A stretch of DNA of 41,147 bases. Origin: an uncultured Pedobacter sp. (GTDB lineage: Bacteria > Bacteroidota > Bacteroidia > Sphingobacteriales > Sphingobacteriaceae). The stretch spans positions 1-41,147 of the forward strand of contig CAMLDJ010000020.1 in NCBI GenBank assembly GCA_946478755.1, read 5' to 3'. Positions 36,486 to 41,147 of this stretch are shown in pieces (position 1 is the stretch's first letter; each line of letters starts with the position of its first letter). The position numbers and the translations under genes were made by a program. The notes below the pieces were generated by a model that saw nothing but the letters and a program-made list of their open reading frames with translations, did no database searches and was not told where the DNA came from.

Positions 36486-37019
36486 TTAAATAGCTGCTGC
36501 AATAGGGAAGTCGATAGGTACTGCTGTCAATGCAAATATATAATTGCTGATGGTTTTATCGGCGACTGCGATGACCACATCGATCAGGTTTCCTTCATTA
36601 TATCCTTCGGCATAGAAATTTTCCAGTACCTCTTCATCTGCATGGCCTTTGTTTTCAGTGATACTTTTTGTGAGTTTGGCCAGCGCATCAAATTTACTGT
36701 CAAAGCTTACCGATGCACGACGGATCTCCAGAATCTGATCGTCGGTAAATCCCTGCAATTTGGAGATGGCAGTGTGCGCACTTAGGCAGTACTCACAGCC
36801 ATTTACCTGGCTCACGACAAGGTTCACTACTTCTTTTTCTTTTGTCCTTAACGATGATTTTGCTCCTGATAAGGCTAAATAAGTCCCCAACGCATTTTCT
36901 GAATGTGCGTATACCGCGAAGAGGTTCGGAACCCTTCCAATATTTTTGGTTAGATTATCAAATAAAGCTTGGTTTGCAGGTGATACCTGATCTTTTGTTG
37001 GAACTGCGATAGTTTTCAT
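36486..37019 (-). CDS. Carboxymuconolactone decarboxylase/AhpD-family peroxidase-like protein
   Basis: A 177-residue cytoplasmic protein of the AhpD-like superfamily, which reduces peroxides or partner thiols through a CxxC pair. The motif VNGCEYCLSAHTAI gives the redox Cys pair and the downstream His of the family signature (E..xxCxxCxxxH). The start MKTIAVPTKDQVSPANQALF and the alpha-helical pattern fit. Length is typical for the uncharacterized two-repeat members. A broken AraC regulator lies directly upstream on the same strand, an arrangement suggesting the regulator once controlled this gene. A true decarboxylase role is unlikely because no aromatic-degradation genes are nearby. Confidence 0.9.
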   Translation of the reverse strand: MKTIAVPTKDQVSPANQALFDNLTKNIGRVPNLFAVYAHSENALGTYLALSGAKSSLRTKEKEVVNLVVSQVNGCEYCLSAHTAISKLQGFTDDQILEIRRASVSFDSKFDALAKLTKSITENKGHADEEVLENFYAEGYNEGNLIDVVIAVADKTISNYIFALTAVPIDFPIAAAI

Positions 37020-37123
37020 GTTTTTTCTATTTTAATGGATTTATAATATGTTTTGTTGTCTTGTATAAACTTTCTTTTTTTGGAGTTCTGTTTTGATTAA
37101 TTTGATACTCCAAAGGTGCGGGT

Positions 37124-37180
37124 AAAAAGAAAGCCGGGAAATGGCTGCACTGCCCGAAGGCGGGTGCAGACTTCCCGACT
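37124..37180 (-). terminator. Terminator after the AraC pseudogene
   Basis: On the minus strand an extended interrupted hairpin (outer GTCGGGAA / TTCCCGGC, middle CTGCAC / GTGCAG, inner GCC-TTCG-GGC) is followed by TTTCTTTTT. It separates the AraC pseudogene from the AhpD-like gene. Confidence 0.65.
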
Positions 37181-37211
37181 TATCATTTGTCAATGCTTAT
37201 AAAAATGCTGG

Positions 37212-37940
37212 TCATTCAACCGGTGTTACCTGCTTGAAATCAATGGGTGCCTGCCCGGCATGCTTTTTGAAAAAATTTACTGAAGTGATTCGCATCTTCA
37301 AATCCGAGATCAAAGGCGATTTCCTTAGCCGTTTTTTCAGTATAAAACAAAAGCCGCTTTGCTTCCATCATAATACGTTAATGAATCACCGCCACAGGAC
37401 TTTTGTGGTTATATAATGCAAAACACTAGCAAGTGTCTTAGGCGATTTAACAGCCGGTCAGCATAAAATTTCACCTGATGTTGTGTTTTAAAATGGCTTT
37501 CGACCGTCACATTGTATGTCCTCACCAGGTCGAGCTTTATCTACGGGCAATTCCTTTTCCGGGATATACCGATCTTTCGCCAATCTGGTCACAATAATAA
37601 TTAGCCACTTAAGCAGGACCTGCATCATCTCGCCCTGTGTATTGTCTGGTGTTTCAAATTCATCCCTGAACAATTCGAGCGACAGCTCGACGTGCCTTAG
37701 GTTGCGCTGATCAAGGCTGATAAACATTTTTTGAGCCGATCCGTAGAAGAGAAATCCTGCGCAACTCACTTCCTTGTCTTGGTCAACAATACAGTAAAAT
37801 TCCCGGTCAAACTGCCAGGCGATTATGCTCGACGGATCGTCAAAATGAAAGGTTTCATTTGCCATTAAGGAAAGCACACTATTAGAAGCAAAATTGTACC
37901 TTACATTATATATGCTGACCTTTTGGTCATCTCCTTTATT
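37212..37940 (-). pseudogene. AraC-family transcriptional regulator, broken by several frameshifts and a stop
   Basis: Reading the minus strand with frame changes gives a nearly complete AraC-type regulator. The ligand-domain half is one frame (MANETFHFDDPSSIIAWQFD to IPEKELPVDK). A shift near 37530 leads to LDLVRTYNVTVESHFKTQHQ and VKFYADRL. A second leads to PKTLASVLHYITTK. A third leads to PVAVIH-stop-RIMMEAKRLLFYTE, then TAKEIAFDLGFEDANHFSKF. A last shift gives KKHAGQAPIDFKQVTPVE and a stop at 37212-37214. The helix-turn-helix blocks are recognisable but cannot be translated. At least four frame changes and one nonsense codon make sequencing error an unlikely full explanation. Confidence 0.85.
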
Positions 37941-38114
37941 TCAGGCAATCGTAAGCAGCTTATCTTTCCAGTTCTTTCCATAAAAGACCTGGTCAAAAGT
38001 CGCCTCAACATAAATCAGTTTAAATTGGGCCTTTAGCTTGTGGTGGTTAAATTCCTGCTTCATTTTTTGCGGTTTTACATCCACATGTCTACTGAAAACA
38101 TCCCTGCATCGCTG
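37941..38114 (-). other. Short unplaced fragment between the AraC pseudogene and the serine hydrolase
   Basis: In the same frame as the AraC ligand domain but before a TGA (37941-37943), the minus strand reads MKQEFNHHKLKAQFKLIYVE and then ATFDQVFYGKNWKDKLLTIA. It has no convincing start beyond an internal ATG and matches no family I recognise. It could be a tiny gene or another relic. Confidence 0.25.
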
Positions 38115-39434
38115 TTAATCTTTCCTAAGAAGGTAATAAGTTTGATCTACTTCTTTGATCATCAATTCAGTGTGAGCATTATTAAACGTAAAGAAAAGTC
38201 CCAGCTGAGTATTCATAAACTGATTGTTGCCAATATTGTCTATCGGAAACTTATGCCCCTTCGTTTCGAGTATCACCTTTGAGCCGTCAGAAGTACATAC
38301 AACTTTAATGTCACCATGGTTGGAAAGGTATGTTCCACCATAGCTGACGAGTTCTTTGCTGCTTAGCCAGCTGGGAGTGAAAGACGGTACAGTATAAGGC
38401 ATATCGAAGCAGATTCTTAAAACGCCATCTAATATATCCGCCTTTTGATAAATTCCACCGTTGGTGCAATACGCGATAGCAAGTTTTTCAGACGGATAAT
38501 AGCTCAAAGAGGCTTCGAATCCATCAAGTTTTCCATTATGTCCAAATCCACTATTTCTATGAAATGAGAATGGGAACATGCCCATACCATAACCATCAAC
38601 AAGAGTTTGCATCCTGCTTAAACTATTTTTGTTCAATATTTTGTTGTTGAATAAAGCATCCGCGAACTTGACCAAATCAGATGGTGTCGATAAAATTGCC
38701 CCGGCGCCGCTAAAGTTATCTAAATAAGCCTCTTTGTCTTTGATATATTTGCCCTCAATGTATTTAAAAGAGCGAGCCTCGTTTCTTGCTTTTTGGCTGC
38801 CATAATAGGTATTAGTTAACTGGAGTTTCGCTAGTATTCGCGCCAACAAAACGTCTTTGTATGGCTTTTTACAAATTTTTTCTATGATGTAACTTAGGAG
38901 CTGGTAGTTGTAGTTATTATAGTCAGCTTTAGTATTTGGCTGGAAATCAGACTTTCCGTTTGCTATTCTTGCTAGTAGTTGCTCGTGGGTTTGAGGTTTA
39001 TAAACCAAATCAGTATAGTTATCAGCGGTAAAGTTAGGCAGGCCACTTCTATGATTAAGCAGGTTGTTTATCGTAATTAGCTCAGCATTTGGTAATGCAG
39101 GAAAGAATTTTGATAGCTTATCATCTATGCCAAGTTTTTTTTCCTCCAGTAACTGAAACATGATTACTGCGGTAAACATTTTTGAAATAGAACCGATGCA
39201 GTATTTCGTTTGCGTACTAGCAGGTAAATTGTTTTCCTCCTTCCTATTTGCAAATCCAAAAGCCTTTGTATATACTATTTTTCCATCTTGGGAGATGGTG
39301 ATACTGCCCATCGAGAGATTGTGTATAGATAGTGTATCGAACAGTTGGTCAAGCTTTCTAGCATCAATAATCTGTGCATTTGTAAGCAGTGTCAGAAACA
39401 AGAAGCACAAAAATAAGGTTATGAGCTTTGTCAT
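38115..39434 (-). CDS. Beta-lactamase (class C/PBP4-like) family serine hydrolase
   Basis: A 439-residue exported serine hydrolase. It has a signal peptide ending TNAQ (residue 21) and the SxxK nucleophile motif in IGSISKMF (Ser82, Lys85). The YxN motif is in DYNNYNYQLL (Tyr172, Asn174), and the third box appears as HNGKLDGF in place of KTG. The family includes esterases, D-aminopeptidases and peptidoglycan-modifying enzymes; few members destroy antibiotics. A C-terminal region of about 90 residues (SYGGTYLSNHGDIKVVCTSD onward) resembles the small beta-barrel of DUF3471-type extensions. It is divergent from the cation transporter gene, with a shared 150-bp upstream region. Confidence 0.88.
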   Translation of the reverse strand: MTKLITLFLCFLFLTLLTNAQIIDARKLDQLFDTLSIHNLSMGSITISQDGKIVYTKAFGFANRKEENNLPASTQTKYCIGSISKMFTAVIMFQLLEEKKLGIDDKLSKFFPALPNAELITINNLLNHRSGLPNFTADNYTDLVYKPQTHEQLLARIANGKSDFQPNTKADYNNYNYQLLSYIIEKICKKPYKDVLLARILAKLQLTNTYYGSQKARNEARSFKYIEGKYIKDKEAYLDNFSGAGAILSTPSDLVKFADALFNNKILNKNSLSRMQTLVDGYGMGMFPFSFHRNSGFGHNGKLDGFEASLSYYPSEKLAIAYCTNGGIYQKADILDGVLRICFDMPYTVPSFTPSWLSSKELVSYGGTYLSNHGDIKVVCTSDGSKVILETKGHKFPIDNIGNNQFMNTQLGLFFTFNNAHTELMIKEVDQTYYLLRKD

Positions 39435-39584
39435 CGTTGATTTTTTATATGCTTAGACTTCTATTGAATGGTTGGGTTAAAGGAGGAAGAAATAAACCAA
39501 TTAGAAATTGCCTTTTCAATCGAACGCAATGGTGGTTAGTGAGCAAACAAAATTGCCAGGCTCTTGTTTATTGCAATATATCTA

Positions 39585-40478
39585 ATGACCAACAATAAAA
39601 AGTCAATTTATAGTGCACTTGCCGCAAATTTGCTGATTGCGATAACGAAATTTATTGCAGGGTCATTTACAAACAGTTCCTCTATGATTTCTGAAGGTAT
39701 CCATTCAACAGTCGATACGACCAACCAGTTGTTACTGTTATATGGGTTGAAAAGGAGTAAGAAAGCAGCAGATCAATTTCATCCGTTCGGCTATGGCAAA
39801 GAACTTTATTTCTGGTCTTTTGTGGTTTCTATTTTAATATTTGGTCTGGGTGGCGCTTTATCCATTTTCCAGGGTATTGCCCATATCCGGGAGCCGGAAG
39901 TGATGAAAGACCCCATGTGGAACTATATCGTATTGATACTCTCCCTCATTTTCGAGGGCACTTCTCTATTTATTGCGGTGAAAGCATTTAATAGAACCCG
40001 TAATGGAATGGGATGGTGGGATGCCATCATAAAAAGTAAAGACCCCTCCAGCTTTCTGGTTGTTTTTGAAGATGGCGCTGCAGTGGCCGGGCTGATCATT
40101 GTAATGATACTGATGGGAATCAGCCATTCGCTGCAGATCCCAGAATTGGATGGATTGGCATCGGTGATTGTAGGGTTGTTACTGGTTTTTGTTTCTTTTA
40201 TCCTGGCCAGGGAGAGCAGAAGCTTATTAATGGGAGAAGGAATAGCCCCTGAAACAAGGCAGAAGATCTCGCAATTGGCCGAAAAAGATGCTGCGGTGAT
40301 CAGAGTGAAAAATATACTTTCTACCTACCAATCGCCGGAGGAGGTAGTATTAATGCTGATTATAGACTTCGAAGATCACCTGGATACAGAGGAGATCACC
40401 GGAGCCATAGAGCGCATTCGCGAAAGCATAAAAAAAGAGTTTCAGCTGGTTCGGTTTGTACTGATTCAGCCGGAGTAA
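39585..40478 (+). CDS. Cation diffusion facilitator (CDF), ZnT9-like branch
   Basis: A 297-residue inner-membrane transporter expected to export a divalent metal such as Zn2+ in exchange for protons. Six hydrophobic helices are visible. Helix 2 carries SEGIHSTVDTTNQ and helix 5 carries FEDGAAVAGL, where the usual CDF metal ligands (HxxxD pairs) are partly changed to Glu and Asp. HPFGYGKELYFWSF between helices is a family signature. A cytoplasmic domain follows (RQKISQLAEKDAAVIRVKNI to the end). The EGxHSxVDxxNQ pattern matches the ZnT9/SLC30A9-like subgroup rather than YiiP/ZitB. ATG 39585 is used; an upstream TTG adds seven residues only. Metal specificity is not determinable. Confidence 0.9.
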   Translation: MTNNKKSIYSALAANLLIAITKFIAGSFTNSSSMISEGIHSTVDTTNQLLLLYGLKRSKKAADQFHPFGYGKELYFWSFVVSILIFGLGGALSIFQGIAHIREPEVMKDPMWNYIVLILSLIFEGTSLFIAVKAFNRTRNGMGWWDAIIKSKDPSSFLVVFEDGAAVAGLIIVMILMGISHSLQIPELDGLASVIVGLLLVFVSFILARESRSLLMGEGIAPETRQKISQLAEKDAAVIRVKNILSTYQSPEEVVLMLIIDFEDHLDTEEITGAIERIRESIKKEFQLVRFVLIQPE

Positions 40479-40666
40479 AATATTCAAAGACAGGATCTTG
40501 TCTGCCAGCAAGTCAACTAGGGACAAATGAATGAATTCCTTTGTTAATTAGTAGGTTCTGGGCTTTTCAACAAACAAATTTGAGCTTTCCAACAAAACTG
40601 GCGGAATGATTTTTACTGAACTTTGTCATGTAATAGTTTCAGATAAAATCTTTGAATCAGAATAGA

Positions 40667-41147
40667 ATGAAAACAATAGATAATAATTATGTAAATGGTA
40701 AATTTACTCCTTCACACGGCAACGAGGTAATGAATATTTTCAATCCAGCTAATAATCAGCAAATAGGCAAAGTTGTTTTGGGAGAAGAAGCCGACATTTT
40801 AGCGGCAATCAGTGCTGCAGCTACTGCCTTTCCAGCATTTTCCAGCACATCCAAAGTGCAGCGCATGGAATACCTCCAACAGCTCCACGATGCAGTGATG
40901 GAAAGGATTGAGGACCTTCAGAATGTGACCATCGAAGAATATGGTGCAACATGGCAGCGCTCACTCTGGTCCAACCGTTACGCGGCTGAGACCTTTCTAT
41001 ACTTCAAGGAGATTTTAAGGGATTTCGAATTTGAATCAAATATCGGCAAATCCAAAATATCCCTGGTACCCCTAGGTGTCACGGCAATCATGACTGCATG
41101 GAATGCCAATTCCGGTTCGATCTGCGTTAAGCTTGCAGCCGCCATTG
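40667..41147 (+). CDS. Aldehyde dehydrogenase family protein, 3' end outside window
   Basis: ATG 40667 opens a frame that stays open to the last base (about 160 codons). It starts MKTIDNNYVNGKFTPSHGNE and continues MNIFNPANNQQIGKVVLGEE, AAATAFPAFSSTSKVQRMEY and LVPLGVTAIMTAWNANSGSI. These are the N-terminal NAD(P)-binding blocks of the aldehyde dehydrogenase superfamily; the PLGV....WN stretch is the conserved loop before the cofactor-binding Lys. The catalytic Cys and Glu lie beyond the window, so substrate and subfamily cannot be judged. It is cut by the window, not a pseudogene. It lies 188 bp after the CDF gene. Confidence 0.88.
   Translation, partial: MKTIDNNYVNGKFTPSHGNEVMNIFNPANNQQIGKVVLGEEADILAAISAAATAFPAFSSTSKVQRMEYLQQLHDAVMERIEDLQNVTIEEYGATWQRSLWSNRYAAETFLYFKEILRDFEFESNIGKSKISLVPLGVTAIMTAWNANSGSICVKLAAAI

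Noticed and set aside
37141..37416. A 91-codon plus-strand frame starting in the terminator region
   Set aside because: It overlaps the hairpin and the AraC pseudogene, whose helix-turn-helix is readable on the minus strand.

Overview
The window looks like the chromosome of a soil or plant-associated Bacteroidota, most likely family Sphingobacteriaceae (Pedobacter/Mucilaginibacter-like). The reasons are a hybrid two-component system, two SusC/SusD pairs, lipoproteins with Bacteroidota-style signal peptides, mostly weak Shine-Dalgarno sites, and small genes typical of that family. This placement is inferred from gene content, not from a database search.

Bases 1-31678 (all + strand) form a polysaccharide utilization locus (PUL) for acetylated arabinoxylan. 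It opens with a hybrid two-component sensor/regulator cut by the window edge. Next come two SGNH-type acetylesterases (SASA family and CE6-like), a CE1-like serine esterase, a GH127 beta-L-arabinofuranosidase and a large GH43-GH10 two-enzyme fusion. The core is susC-susD-susC-susD-lipoprotein-GH10, the same order as the xusA-B-C-D-E-xyn10A core known from Prevotella and Bacteroides xylan loci. Downstream lie a GH92 alpha-mannosidase, a secreted papain-like peptidase and a GH123-like (DUF4091) protein, which point to glycoprotein or N-glycan substrates rather than xylan. Expected division of labour: the surface GH10 lipoprotein cuts xylan, SusD/XusE bind the pieces, the SusC channels import them, and the periplasmic esterases, GH127 and GH43-GH10 finish them. 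The sensor domain of the regulator would detect oligosaccharides and its AraC domain would activate the locus.

Bases 31707-35021 (- strand) hold a short Crp/Fnr-like protein, a 95-residue unknown, an Hsp20 chaperone with an unusually strong ribosome binding site, and a SulP anion transporter. Bases 35344-38114 (- strand) are rich in broken genes. A trehalose-6-phosphate synthase/phosphatase remnant is joined in frame to the C-terminal domain of translation initiation factor IF-3, which itself needs a -1 shift at an A AAA AAG heptamer. A multiply frameshifted AraC regulator lies just upstream of an intact AhpD-like gene. Bases 38115-41147 carry a class C beta-lactamase-like serine hydrolase (-), a cation diffusion facilitator (+) and the start of an aldehyde dehydrogenase (+, cut by the window end).

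The least expected content is the set of relics in intergenic gaps: a GH43 N-terminal fragment between CE6 and CE1, a possible second CE1 fragment, the TPS/TPP-IF-3 chimera, the AraC pseudogene and a small unplaced fragment near hsp20. There are also several near-perfect DNA palindromes upstream of xusA and of GH43-GH10, and a two-copy hairpin element in intergenic DNA. No CRISPR array, tRNA, rRNA, insertion sequence or phage gene was seen.
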